A DNA stretch of 64,000 nt from Loxodes magnus (Eukaryota > Ciliophora > Karyorelictea > Loxodida > Loxodidae), in contig CAMPDV010000060.1 in NCBI GenBank assembly GCA_946699065.1, positions 434,001-498,000 on the forward strand, written 5' to 3'. The notes under the pieces were generated by a model. It searched no databases. It saw nothing but the letters and a program-made list of their open reading frames with translations, and had not been told where the DNA came from. Position numbers and translations under genes: made by a program. Positions 27,001 through 40,371 of this stretch are shown in pieces; positions within the stretch are counted from its first letter, which is position 1; every line of letters begins with the position of its first letter.

Positions 27001-30000
27001 TATGATGAAGAAAATATGTAAAAAATGATGTTTGGAAATTAAACTTATAAAATTAACTCCGAGCAAGAAAATGAACTCAATTCAGATATTTTCGCTACTA
27101 AAGAAAATTCAGAAAGAGAGAGCATTAAACCAATTTTATTAAGTGCATCAGGATCATCTTCAGGCTTTACCAGTCCTATTTCCAAATAAAAAACTAAGAT
27201 ATAATTCCCATAAAATAATTCAATATGATCTTTTTAAAAGATGCTGATCAAAAAACTGTAAAAATCTCAAGATTTGGAAAAAGATATAACGGAGCTAGGA
27301 GTAGGATCCGAGACTTAATTGCTTCATTAGTCCAATTTATAAAATTCAATAATGTAAATTGAAAAACTAAAGTAGCAAATTCTTTAATATTTGGTTTCGT
27401 AGTATAACTTAGAAGAAAGAATGCCATCTCCTGAAAAATAATCTGTATTCAGATTCAGCAAATTTTCTACTTTCAAAAGGAAAAAGGTAATACCTTAAGA
27501 AACTGCAGTAGAAACTACTTTAATGGAAGAAAAGTAACTAAAGAATCCTGATTATTCTTGCCTTACTTTCGACATTATTTAGATGGCACACAAAATGGCA
27601 AAGTTTAAACTGTTTGATACAGATATCTAAGGAAAATAATTTAAGTTTGATGATGAAAACTACAAGTCAATTTATAGCGATTTATCCAAATTGATTCAGG
27701 CAATATTTCCTCTATTAGAGCTGAATGATAATTCATAAAAAGAAAAGGGAAAAGAAGATGGAATTAAGAATCGCTCTTTATTTTCTTAATTTAAGCAGGG
27801 CCTAGCATAGATAATTCTTTAGAATGAAGAAATGTTACAAAGCATAAAATAGAGAAAATAAAGCTCTAAAAATTAGGCTAACAATTAAATGAAGTAGGCA
27901 ATTGTATAACCTGAAGATCCTAACCTTTTAAATGATCCTATTTACAAAGATTGTATTGGTTTCCAAAATTTGCTAAATAGTCTTTCTAATTCATATTCTT
28001 AAGATTAATTAGATATGAGGTAAGATTTTGAATAGTTAATAAAACTAGAAATTTGCAATATTCTTTAGTTTGTCTTGAAGAAAAGACATGATTTCCTAGT
28101 AAATAATGCTATTGAATGATGGAAATAAAAAATAATTTTAAATGACTCGTAATTAGAAGTAACTGAAATTCTACCTCCTGTAATGAAGCATGGATTACAG
28201 TAAACAAAAGAGAATAAAAATATGCTAGAAGATATGGGAAAATAAATATTTGATATAGGTAAAAAAGCTGGAAAACTTATTAATTTTGGAATGAGTATTT
28301 TTAATAAGAAAGAAGAAAAGAAATATGATTAAGATTTAACAATCTTCGATTGAAAGAAAGTGATCGACTATGAACCTGAAATATTAGATTTTGATTAGAT
28401 GATTCAAAAAAGCTTAATCAAATCAGTATTAGCAAGACTTATCTTAGTGTTTCAAAAAGCTGAAATTCCTAGTCTATAAAATAAAGTGATGACGTTGATA
28501 ATAAACATATTCAGTTAAAGAAATGAACTTATAAACTCTTTATGTAAGACCCAAATGCTTTTCGAAGAAGCTGATATTAAACTGTATAAATGGCTGAAAG
28601 AAGATGCTTTTATTATTCTTAATAGAAATGCAGAGCAAATAGAAATATGACTAAACTATTGGGATTCAAATGAATATAAGAGAGATGAAAGCAAATTTAA
28701 ATTTGAAAATACTCTTTAACTCTTTGAAAAGCTAGAAATTGTCTTATTCAATGATTCACAATTAGAATTTAGTGAAAGTTAAATAAAATTTACTAGAGGA
28801 GTTTAGAAAATTCCTTCAGAAATGAGGTAGTAAATGTTGAGAAATCTAGGATTTATCAAGCTTTTAATAGAAATGATAAAAGATGGCTTTCATATTCTAG
28901 AACTTGCATTTAGAGAAAAGAGCGAAAATTAGAAAGAAAAAGTGACACGAATTAGTGAGTTATTTATAAAATGCTATGATCTTTTAGCTCTTGTAGTGTA
29001 AAATAACGAAATTAACTAAATGAAGGTATTTAAGCATCTCCATATTTTGATGCAGAACTTTACCATTGATTTACATTAGATTTAGCTCATTTGTGAAATA
29101 TATCGCAATAATCTAAAGCTTATTAAAACCATCACAAAAGAATAGCTCGAGTAATTTTGCATCCTTATCTAATAAGAAGGTCGCAAAGTGCAATATTTGT
29201 AATTTTTCAAGTCTATTCTTATGTGCAATAATAACCCTATTCCAGAAATGCAAAGCTTAATCTTAAAAGTTTTAAGTGATGCATAATGGAATGAGCATGT
29301 ATTATATATTAAGAAAATCTCTTCTGAAACAGAGTGCATTATGAATTTCGAAAAATCAAAACCAGAGCACAAGCCAAAAAATTACATAGATGAACCCTTT
29401 AGCTATCATGCTGAATTAATAGAAATTCTTTGTCTTTGTAATAGAGGAGAAAACAAAATATACTTAAATGAGGTAAAGTGCTAAAAGATAATTCCATTAA
29501 CTACTATAATTTACCTTCTTAGTTAAAAAGATAACTTTTTACTTGAAATTCAAAATCAAGAGTCTATTGAAACTAAAATGGGTTTTCTTAAGCGTCCATT
29601 AGTTAATTTCTTTTATGAAGTATATTTGTAAGCAAAAAAGCCAGTTGAAGAAGTATTTGAAAGTAGTGACCTTGTTTAGTTATTTAACTAAGAAGCATAC
29701 CGATTTGCTGAAGCGTAGTTTTTAAGCAATGAATATTCATTGTTTATTGCTGAATTTTGCTAGTTAGTATTGTAATATTATACTAAAGCTGAAAATTTAA
29801 TCGAAGAATTCCTTGATCTTTAAGATTTAGAAACCAAATCAGTTTTTGTTGATTTGATTAGAGAAAACATTAATAAATTTGAAGGCGTAGATATTCCAGA
29901 AAAACATCAGAAAATAATCTAAAACTTTTGCTTGAAATATGATATTAATCCCCCTTTTTTCGCTTATAACTAAGAAAGTGGATAAAGTAGTAGTGCAAAC

Positions 30001-33000
30001 TCCCTAAGTAAAAAGAGAATCAGCATAAGAACTAGGAGATTTTCAATAATAGGAGAGAAGAAGGATATGCAGAAATAATGAACTGAATTCATTTCTCATC
30101 TACAATAAAACCCTAAAATTAAGCATGCTATAGGCATAGAAAATTCTACATTGAAAGAAGCCTTTTAAGAAGTAGAAAAATTGGAAATAAAAATTAACAA
30201 AGAAAATATTACTTTCTTAGATGTTGCCAAGAAACTTATCAATTTCGTTTATCATGGAAATCAAAATAAAACTGAAAAAAGAACTGTTATTTAAGTGTTA
30301 AGGTTACTTGGTAATTTTATTTAAGATGATGCAAATTAAGAGATTGTCATTTCAGCAAATTAGGACATCTTAGATAAGCACAATGCTTCAAAAGTAGCTT
30401 TAACATTAATGTGTGATACTAAGCTTGATGATGATATTTTCGTAGAATTACTCTTATTTAGCCAAAAAATGCTAAAAGAAGGTAATTCTAATGTATAAAA
30501 CTCATTTGTGAACTATTTTACATCAGAGCCAAATTCAGAAATATTCTTTTGCAAGCTATTCAACATTTTGAATTTAGAAATCACCTAGTTGAGAGAAAGA
30601 AAAATTCCTTATGAAGTAGATGTCAGCCAATTGTATAAGGAAAAAAGAGATAAAGTAACAATCACACTTCAAGTTTTGTAGTAGCTTTGTGAAAATCATA
30701 ATGTTGTTCTTTAGAATTATATTAGGCATTAAGAAAATTCAAGAAGGAATTATGATTTAGTAACTAAATGCGTCCAATAACTGTCAGAAGAGTAGAGAAA
30801 AATGTTTAAAGCTAATTACTTCAGAATAATGTAATGTTATAATACACTTACTGAACTAATATAAGGACCTTGTCCTGAAAACTAAATTGCTTTAGTAGAT
30901 GGAAAATTTTTAGAAATAGCAGCTTCAATTCTAAGATTCAATGAGCACGAAAAATCTCTAGCAATATTTGAGGAAGCTAAGCTAACATAAGATTTGTTCT
31001 TTGTAAAGTAAAAAACCAATATCTATTAGGAAATCTAATTCATAAGTGGATGAAGATTAGCAAGAATTAAATATTCATGCATGATAACAGTTTTAAGCTT
31101 GCTTGAGGGTTTGAATGACAACTATATTTTAACTAGAATGATCAGAGCTTTTCCTATAGATATTCTCAAGGCCAATTTAGTAAATGTCTACAAAAATTTT
31201 ATGGAGCTGTATTAAAAAGAATAGTATGGAAGCAAAGGATTCGGCGAATATCAAAATAATGAACCTGAAGAAATAGAAATGAATGAAGGAGAAGCTGAAG
31301 AAGAAGATTAATAGCAAGAAATAAAAAAATAAAGACAAAAAAATTGTACGATAATCGAAACTGGCTTCTTTATCTATTTCCTATTAAGAAGATTCAAAGA
31401 AGATGAAGATCCTTAAAATAAATAAATTCTTGAAGAAATTCCGGAAATAGAAAACGAGAAAAAGAAGAAAAGCGGATTTTTTGGATTTGATATTTTGGAA
31501 CAAATAAGTGATTTTGGTTTGGATGCCTTCAAGGAAGGTTTTTCTTTTTTTAGAAAAAACTTAAATAAAATTGCTAAAATAGGATCTGAAGGACAACCTG
31601 AAGGAATCAACCCTTCAATTCTTAAAAAATAAGATTTTAAAAAGGCATGAAAGTTTTATGGAAAGAATTCAGGGCATGTAGAAGTGCTTTTTAATGGTAA
31701 TTTATAAAAGCTCTTTTTTCCATTACCTCCAGAAGCAGTTCATATGAGTGAAGATATGAAAAATAACTTTATGTAATCAGTTGATAGAACTTCAGATAAA
31801 ACAAAATTAACAGATTTATTGTAGGTTTCTCGAAATATGATAGAAGAAATGAAGCATAATAGTAAACTAGATAAAATATTCACAAAGTATAAAATAGTTT
31901 CTTTCATTGTTAAAAAAGATAAGCTATGGAGAGATATTTCATTCTATGTTTCTATCAGTCTTAATATACTTATTCTCATTACATATTCGGACTTTTTTTC
32001 AACAAATAGAAATAATGATCCATCTATTAGTTACTATTAAGATGATGTAGAACGAACATCAGTTGTTTTTTATGTATTGGGCTTAATCTAGTTAACATGT
32101 TCAATTTTGATTGTTGCTCTCTTTCTCTTCAAAACAGGGCCAATACTTTTCTTTAGAGGATGGAAACGTAGAGATGAGAATGTTGAAGAAATGAAATTAA
32201 TGTAGCTCCTTTCAGCTGTTAAAATAGGTTGCATAGGAAAGCTTTATGACTAGCTTTATCGAATTTTTTACGCAATGATTTATACTCTTTCAAACAAATT
32301 TGTTATGTATTACAGTTGCTACATGATATTTAGTGTAATGGGTCTGTCAGTGCATCATTTGTTCTTTTGCTTTCATTTAATGGATCTCCTCTTCAGATAT
32401 CCAGCACTGTAGAATGTCATTAAAAGTGTTACAGTTCCAAGAAAAGTATTATTACTTACCTTTCTACTTTTTTTTGTTTTTGAGTATTATTTTGCTCTAA
32501 TTGGCTACTTCTTCATTTATTATGACTTTCCAGAAGAAGAATGCAAAACTATGGTTGGATGTTTCTTGACAGTTTTCGACAAAGGATTTAAGGCAGGCGG
32601 TGGCATTGGCGGATATCTAGATATGTGAGAGAAACCAACAATTGGTGTGAAAGAGAACTAAAATAAAATAGATGTTAAAAGAGTAATCTATGATAATCTC
32701 TATAATATTGTAGTACTCATCATCATGATGAATATTGTTTAAGGTATTATTATTGATACTTTTGCATAACTTCGTAATAAAGCAGAGGAAGATTTAAATG
32801 ATATCAACAATAAGTGCTTTGTATGTGGATTGGATAAAGAACTTTTTGAAAGACGTGCTGAAAAAGGATGAGAGTTCCATATTGATTTTGAGCATTCTCC
32901 TTGAAATTATGTTTTCTTTATAAGTTATTTAGATAGAAAAAGTCCAACTGAATATACAGGAATTGAGAGCTACTGCAAACAGTTTATTGACTAGTCTTCT

Positions 33001-33293
33001 ATTCACTGATTTCCAATTAAAAGGTATTTTTTTATAGTTAGGGCACTGTGCTTGAAAGGAGCAGAAGAAGCAGAACTTAATGAAATAAAATAACTAGAAG
33101 TGCATACAGAAAATATCAATGAAAAAGTAAGGTTTAATTTTAGGTTGATGAGATGAGAAAAGATATTAATAACTTGCAAGACTAGGTTGACGTTGTTGTA
33201 AGAAAGATGACGCAAATTGCTCAAGTTACTCAAGCATTGCAAAAGCATCTATAGCTTAATACTGAAAAAGGCAAGTCAGGTTAGAAAAAATGA
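24081..33293 (+). CDS. Inositol 1,4,5-trisphosphate receptor-type Ca2+ release channel
   Basis: About 3046 aa after removing four introns: 26546-26562 (17 nt), 26820-26839 (20), 33024-33041 (18, in frame) and 33127-33143 (17). Domain order fits the InsP3R family: N-terminal beta-trefoil/MIR region (about 1-540), RIH domain with TCLDCGITANQELIHREIF (about 750-810) and VRAAFARLLLNVYIDTEPR, a second RIH (about 1600-1750) with SYHAELIEILCLCNRGEN, RIH-associated domain (about 2170-2360) with ANYFRIMQCYNTLTELIQGP, six membrane helices (about 2600-2890), the pore and a cytosolic C-terminus. The pore filter reads GGGIGGYLD near residue 2827. The C-terminus has CFVCGLDKELFERR...HIDFEHSPWNYVFF, the Cys2-His2 linker of InsP3R/RyR, then EYTGIESYC, HWFPIKRALCL and a coiled coil. 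Trp in DMWEKP, KGWEFH, SPWNY and HWFP is TGA. Larger than animal InsP3Rs, as in other ciliates. The Ca2+ store it serves cannot be told from sequence. Confidence 0.95.
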
Positions 33294-34210
33294 TATAAAG
33301 CTTGACTTAAATTTAAATTTCTTATTATCTCAAACATTTTAATAACTTTCTTAAATAACAATATTTAAACTTCTATAATGCCTTAATTTTCATTTATAGG
33401 ATAATCTTACAACTACTATGATTTATTAGCATTTATCAAACTTTATTTATATTCATATAACTATTGCTAAATTTTTATATTTTTTAAGCTTTTTTATTCA
33501 TTTTATTAGTAAATCTTCAATTAAAGGTAGCAATCTTTAAGCTTTTTTTTACAATAAAATAAAGCTGTTTAACAATAGTTGTAATTAAGATATTTAATTA
33601 CTATTTTTGGTTCTTTTATGAAGGCTATTATGCTTATTATTTAATGTTTGAAGTATCTTTATGATAATATAAAGCTTAAATATTGATTAAGCTTTTATTA
33701 AAATCTTAATTTCTTTGCTTTATTTAATATTAATAATTCTGGCTAAATTCTCAAAAAGGAAAAAGGGATATTGATAGAGTTATTTTAATATCGATATTTC
33801 TTATAATAAGGAGGTCTCTACTGATTAATCTTTATATATGTAAATAATTAGTTAAATAGAGTATTATATATTATGTATTGATAGAAATACGTATTTTAAC
33901 GAGATAATTAACAGATAAACTAAACCTAATATAAACTAGTTCTATGCATAGTAAATTAATACTTATAAGCATAACTTAGTTATACAAAATAAAGACAAGC
34001 TATAATAAAACCAAATAGCTAGTTAATTAAAATTAATTAGATCCTTATTTTTATTTAGAATGCCTTATTTAAAATAATAGTTTAACTGAAATATTAAAGC
34101 TAGATTTCTTAATGATAATCTAAGGTAATTTCATTGTCTTTTAATAGTTTTACTCAATTTCTATTTCTAAAATTAGAGAGCTTAATAAATCAAGTATTAA
34201 GATTAATTCT
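33294..34210. other. AT-rich intergenic region
   Basis: Between the InsP3-receptor stop and the small + strand ORF at 34211. The last 150 bp may hold an upstream exon of that ORF (a GTAA...TAG intron-like segment lies near 34122-34146), but no frame could be fixed. Confidence 0.35.
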
Positions 34211-34345
34211 ATGACTTAATTGGGATGATCAATACAGCAAATGAAAGAAAGAGCAATGCTGATGGAAAAGTATAAGAGAACTAGCTCAGATATAAGAATT
34301 TATTTATAAGATTTAGAATAAAAATTAAAGGCTAAAACGTTGTGA
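34211..34345 (+). CDS. Small ORF or last exon, coiled coil, 44 aa
   Basis: ATG at 34211 to TGA 34343-34345. The product starts MTQLGWSIQQMKERAMLMEK, is strongly helical, uses TGA for Trp and TAA/TAG for Gln, and has Glu/Lys-rich coding composition out of keeping with its AT-rich flanks. In-frame sequence upstream (KIRELNKSSIKINS) also looks coding, so this is probably the 3' exon of a slightly longer gene. It converges on the K+ channel gene with only one base between the two TGA triplets. No family is recognised. Confidence 0.5.
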
Positions 34346-34346
34346 A

Positions 34347-35675
34347 TCAAATAATATATCTCTTAATATCAATTCCTTTTTCGTCGTAATATTTTAGCAT
34401 TCTTAGAATTTTCTCGTTAATCTTATAAAGCTCAATTAATTTTTCATCTATCATGTCTTGCTCTTTAGATACCTATTCACATCTATGAATCAAGTTTTCA
34501 AAATTACGAATTTCTTTTTTGATGCTCTCCAATCCTTAGTTATTTTTTTCTTGTAGTTTCTATAGAATAACTTGAATAGGCATATCTTATTCCTTAGCAC
34601 TTTCATATCTTTTAACAAGCCTAAATTATAATAAAGACTTTTTAAACTTGTTTACTACCAATGATTTTTGTCTAGCACTAGCATATGCATTTTATTTGAG
34701 AAAAGTTCTCATCTTTAGGGCAAATTTAATAGCATCGGCTGCCTTTGCTTTGATTTCCTAGAACTGACTGAATTTCTTTATTTCATTAAAAGACTTTAAT
34801 TCTTAATAGCTAAATTCAGATGAATTTGTAAGTGAAACTACAAGCAAGGCAATAATAAAAGTTCCCCAGAGCGCTGCTAAGACTGCCACTATTCTTCCCA
34901 AGTAAGTTTAAGGAGAAAAGTCTCCATAGCCAATAGTAAGCATCGTAATAATGATACACCACCATCCATTTCAAATGCTATCAAATGCCTTTTTACCTAT
35001 ATCTACGTAAGGTCTTTCGCAAATATACAATGCAATACCAAATATTGTGAAGCTTATTAAAAAAGCTGTTAAACTGCCTCTATAAGGGTTATCTTTCATT
35101 TCTGCTTTAATACTAAACAAAACTCCTCCTTCGCAAAAGCAGTCAGTACAAATATTAGATGCAACGTCATCATTTCATTTATTATAATTTTTTCATAGCT
35201 TAAAAAACAGATAAATCCTCCCAAGCATTAAAATGCAGAAGATATCATCTACTGCATATGTATATTCTTAACTATTGTGATCTTTAAAGATAAATGTATT
35301 ATTTAATCCAGGGGGAGTATGTATTGAGCAGTATAGACCCTCAAATAGAAGCCACCAAATTTATCCTGTACTTCTTAGAGTATCACTCGGATCTATTTTT
35401 TTCTTTGCTTTTTCTAATTTTATTTCCAGAGTATAATGAACAAAGATAACAAATACGAGAAAACATGTTAATACTGTTACAATAATTCTTGCACCTCTTA
35501 CAAAATCAGTTTCATTAAATTGATTTTCTTTAACGCATTTGTCTATTTCTTCCCCTTAATCATAATCAATCTTTTTATTACATGTAGCATCTCCAAAAAA
35601 CTATATATTAGCTTAAATTTCAAGTAAAAGCCCTGATATGGCAAAGAAAGTGGCCAAAACGTCAACTCTATACAT
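34347..35675 (-). CDS. Small-conductance Ca2+-activated (SK-type) K+ channel
   Basis: 442 aa, ATG 35675 to TGA 34347-34349. Hydrophobic segments correspond to six helices: LATFFAISGLLLEIQ, ARIIVTVLTCFLVFVIFV, a third near WWLLFEG, a fourth near DDIFCILMLGRIYLFF, SLTAFLISFTIFGIALYI, and GRIVAVLAALWGTFIIALLV after the pore. The pore reads WNGWWCIIITMLTIGYGDF, with the K+ selectivity filter TIGYGD near residue 250. The pore-helix Trp encoded by TGA and a pair encoded by TGG are adjacent. The cytosolic tail (about 290-440) is helical and basic with KAKAADAIKFALKMRTFL and RQKSLVVNKFKKSLLQFRL, matching the position and style of the SK calmodulin-binding domain, then a coiled coil. S4 is not strongly charged, as in SK channels. 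No intron is required. Confidence 0.88.
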
Positions 35676-38600
35676 CCTCTTTTGCAAGTTTTATCTTATT
35701 ATTTACTTTTGCTGCTAAATGTCCAAAATTTGCATTATTTTTCTAGATTTAATAAAATTAAAAAAAAGTAAATTGCTTATATTTCCTTAACAATAAAGCA
35801 TCAAGCTTCTAAATATTAAATTTATCATATTTCACCTAAAAATTTATATTATCTATTCATGCTATAAATTAGAATATGTCAAGAATGCTAGTATATCAAG
35901 TTTCTTATTTAATATAAACTTAACATCTTATTTCTAATAAAGCATAGGATCGAATCAAATACTACTCCTATACAATAAAATGATTCTTCTATCTAAATAT
36001 CTAAGAAAACCCTAGACATTTATTGATAAAATTGAATAGTATATTAATTATTAAAGAATAATTATGATATAGCTTACAGTAAATCTGAAAATAACCCTAA
36101 TATGTTTATTCTAATTCTTATTAAATTTAAGAGTTTTCTACTTAATAGAAAGCCTAAATTCTACTTAAGAAGCTAATTCTTTGTTTCTAGGAATTTTAAT
36201 GCTTTTAGTATTTTATTTAAACTATTTTGAATATGGATTAAACATGAAGTCTGATATTATCTTAAATAAGCTTTAATAAATTACCTTAAACACTCTAGAA
36301 AATATCTGATTATATAAGTTAAATGTGCAGTGTCAGAATTTTAAATTAACTTAATATATCTCTTCATTATATTAAAGGACTATCTATTCTATCTATTTAT
36401 AATCTTAAGGTATATTTAACTGATAACAGTTTATCTTTAAAAGATCTTCATTCTACTATATTTGGAAGTTAATTAGAAGTTATATTAAAGACTATTAAAA
36501 TTAAAATTTGAAGCAAAAATGAATGTAGCTTAATTATTTATGAGATTATAGAATTTAGTAAATTAGATACTAAACTAAGAGTTCGCATTTTAAAATTTAA
36601 GCTATATTAATAATAGTATTTATTCATTATTTTGTTGGAAGTTATATTAATAAGCTTTATATCTTAATAAACATGTGTATCAACTTCTAAAATATTTCTT
36701 TAGTAAAAATGAAATGATTTATTTCTCATTATTATGTATATTATGTCTTAATGATAATTCTTTAATACCTCTTACTCTCTATAATAATTAAAGAATTAGT
36801 AATGAAGAATATGTATTCTTTTACTGTTTGTTAGTTCGAGCTTTGACAATCTATTCTTAAATTCTTTAATATAGTTTTTTCTCAATTGAGCATTGCAAAT
36901 TGAAATTTTAATGTTTTTATAGTAATTAGTTGGTAGTGACTAAAGCTGAAGAACTCATTCTCATGCATCATTTTTAAATAATAGAGAAAAAATAGAATTT
37001 AATTAAACTAGGATTTAGATACATTTATTTCGTATACAACTAACTAAATTTAAATACTGGAATACTTTAATTTCTACTATTTATCTCGATAACTTCTCTT
37101 CTTTGGTAATCCTAATATTAACCTATAATAAGAAAGATTCAAAATATCGTTTTATTTTCATGAATTCGCTGCAATTTTGCAAAGTTTACTGAAATTGCAA
37201 TATTACAAATAAAATATTCAAGAAAAATAATGTTCCATTTGCTGAAATCTAGTGTTCCATAAACTATTTACTCTTTCAATTTTTAAACATATATCATAAC
37301 TCTTTCATGAATTAAATGCACTTCATTACTTTTCATATTTGAGATTTTTGGTATTGTAGAGGTAAATAATGTGATAATCCTGCTAAAATTGTCCACTTTA
37401 TTTAGCTATTCTCATGATTAATTAGACAATTAAATTAATTTTTTTCTATATCAAGCAGATACCATATTATCTTAAGCCTCTGATAATGTATGCAATATAT
37501 CAAATTTAATATGCTTTGCATGGTTCATAAGCTAATATTTTAGTGGCATACAAGTCTGCTTAATAATTATATCAAACTTTAGAACACTGGAATCAATATA
37601 GAAAGAAAAAAATAGCAGGTTGTATCTAGATTATCTGAATGGGTCCAAAAATAAGGTTTATATAAAAGAATAATATTTAGTTATTTCATTCTATAACTAA
37701 GTTTTAGTTACTTCAACTGCATATATCAAAATAATATCAGAAAGCAAGAAGCAATAGCTGTCATAATAGAACCTATATAGTAAATTACCCATAAGCATAC
37801 TTTCATATTTTTATCTTCATATTATTATTTAATAATAAAAGAGTTAAAAATAATCTATTAATTAAGCTATTAGCTCGCTAAAAGACTAAGCATTCATATT
37901 AAATACATTTTAATAAGGTTAGCTTTAATAATTGCAAGCAAGTGTATAAAAATGATTTATTTAAGATTGAATTCGATTATAAACTAAGATGATTTAACTA
38001 TTAAAGATAAGCTTATATTTAGTGAAATTAAACCTCTACTATTATAAAAGTATCCTAAGCTATAATACTTGCTAATTTCTTAAAAGCTTTTTCAAGATAT
38101 CATAGATATAATAAATTAGCTAAGCATTAATGGAAAATTAAAAGCGTAATGTCTTATTAAATAAGAAAAATTTAATCTAAATATATAATAAAAGATAATA
38201 TGTAGCTCTTCATTATTATTTAAAGCAATCTTCTTTCTAAATTATCAAAATAAAACTTCAAGCTAATTTTATCTGCTTGCCTTGTTATTTATGATTAAAA
38301 ATGCAAAGGAAAAAATAACAAAAATGAAGAGTAAGGTGGTTAATATAGCTGTCATAGAACTTTATATAAATTATATAATTGATTATTGAAATTTTACTTA
38401 TAATAAACTAAGAATCTTGAAAAATGTTATTACGAGACATCTTTCACTTTACTAGCATTTATAGAATTTATTAATCATTGCTAGTATAATTAAGATAGTC
38501 ATTACTTTACTGACATATTTAGTATTATAAATAAGAACAGAGCTGCATAATTAATTCTAAGGAGTTTTGTTACTTATACTTTTAATGTTCCATAATATTT

Positions 38601-39012
38601 TAAGCTTGAATCACTTTTTATTAGTTTTCCTAAAAATGTAAATAGCAAAAAAATGTATATAGAGAAGTATAACTTTCATTTAAATTATTCCCTTTTGTAA
38701 ATTCTCTACACTATAAGCTAAATTTAGCAAATTACAACCTTAACTTGTAATATAAATGCCGTTATTTTTTTAAGCATTTAGACAAAATAAGCTAATATAT
38801 TTCAGGTAAAATTGCTCAGATTAGAGATAATAATTTAAAAAACTAATAACAAAGTGACTTGCTAAGTAAGCATCCTTATCTTAAATTAAATATTACTAAA
38901 CATTTAATTATAGTTAGATGATCTGTAATCAGCATATTTAAGATGAAAATAAACTCCTTAGTCCAAAATATAAGAGTATTGATCCTTTACTTTAATAATT
39001 TAAGATATAAAA
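35676..39012. other. Long divergent AT-rich intergenic region
   Basis: About 3.3 kb between the 5' ends of the K+ channel and aspartyl aminopeptidase genes. Nothing recognisable on either strand; promoters of both must lie here. Confidence 0.4.
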
Positions 39013-40371
39013 ATGGAAGCAAGAAAACTTTCCTAATCATTTATCAATTTTATAAACTAATGCCCAACTCCATTTCATGTTGTTGATTATTGACAATAAA
39101 CTCTCAATGCTGCAGGATTCATTTAATTGAAAGAATCATAAAACTGAACTTAGTTGGAAAAAGGGAAGAAATATTATTTCAATAGAAATGGGAGTTCTCT
39201 AGTAGCCTTTTGTATTCCTTAGAATTTTACTCATTAAGATTCAGCTTTCAATATTATTATTACTCATACAGATTTTCCTGGACTTAAACTTGCTCCTATA
39301 AGTCTTCGATCAACTGGAGGATTTCAATAATTGAATATCGTTCCATATGGAGGAGGTTTATGGCATACTTGGTTTGACAGAGATTTGACAATGGCTGGAA
39401 GAATATCAATTATAAATGAGAATAACAAAATTGAAAACAAACTCATTAATTTGCAAAAGCCTCTTCTAAGAATTCCATCTCTAGCCATACATTTCCACAG
39501 AGAAAGATAGAAGTTCGAGTGGAATGAAGAAACTACAATGAAACCTATTTTTGCTACAGAAATGATAGCCTAATTGTTTAATGAAGGTAGTCAAAAAAAC
39601 GACAGACATCCAAGAGGACTTACGAGATATATTGCAGAAATTTTATAAGTAAAATAAGAATAAATAGCTGAATTAGATATGTGGGTAGTTGATACCTAAC
39701 CAGCAACTACTATTGGTATATATGATGAATTTATAAGTGCTGGTAAATGCGATAATTTACTCAGTACTTTTACCGCATTTACAAGCTTAATCAATTATGA
39801 AGGAGACAGTAAAAATATCTACATGGTAACTGCATTTGATAATGAAGAAATTGGAAGTGAAACTTAATAAGGTGCTATGTCTAATTTGCTTCCAACAACG
39901 ATTCAAAGAATAATAGATTTAATAGAAGGAGAAAAAAAGGTAGACACATTAAATACAATTCTTCTCAGAAGCTTCATAATTTCAAATGATACTTCTCACG
40001 CGCTTCATCCAAACTATATGGAATAATATTAATTATAAGGAGCACCCCATTTTCATAAAGGCACAGTTGTGAAATACCCAAGTTATAGAGGAAATTATGC
40101 AACCGACGCATCTTCTTCAGCATTTATTAAATTATGTGCTTAAAAGGCTAAAGTTCCTTTACAAGAATTCTTTATGAAAGCAGATAAAATAGGAGGGTCT
40201 ACTGTTGGACCGATTACAACAGCCAAAACTGGAATAAAAACTGTTGATATTGGAAATTGTTAGCTAGCTATGCACTCAATTAGAGAATTGATATCAGTAA
40301 AAGATATAGAATTATAAGTAAAATTATTTCTGTCCTTTTATGAGACTTATTATGAGGAGCACAATATTTGA
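39013..40371 (+). CDS. Aspartyl aminopeptidase, M18 metallopeptidase
   Basis: 452 aa, close to DNPEP length (about 470), no intron. The enzyme removes N-terminal Asp/Glu from peptides in the cytosol as a zinc-dependent dodecamer. Diagnostic parts: NFINQCPTPFHVVDYW, the metal-binding His in ITHTDFPGLKLAP (about residue 97), GGGLWHTWFDRDL, AGRI, the DTQPA and YDEFISAGKCDNL segment carrying a bridging Asp, the catalytic/zinc Glu pair in FDNEEIGSE (about 285), VVKYPSYRGNYATDA, and the last zinc His in QLAMHSIREL (about 425). HTDFP replaces the common HTDSP. Trp in DYWQQ and QNWTQ is TGA while other Trp are TGG. Termination at TGA (40369-40371) gives the expected C-terminal length. Confidence 0.95.

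Noticed and set aside
36000..39000. Possible hidden gene in the 3-kb desert before the aminopeptidase
   Set aside because: No frame on either strand kept natural amino-acid composition; translations are Lys/Asn/Ile/Phe-rich noise expected from AT-rich DNA.
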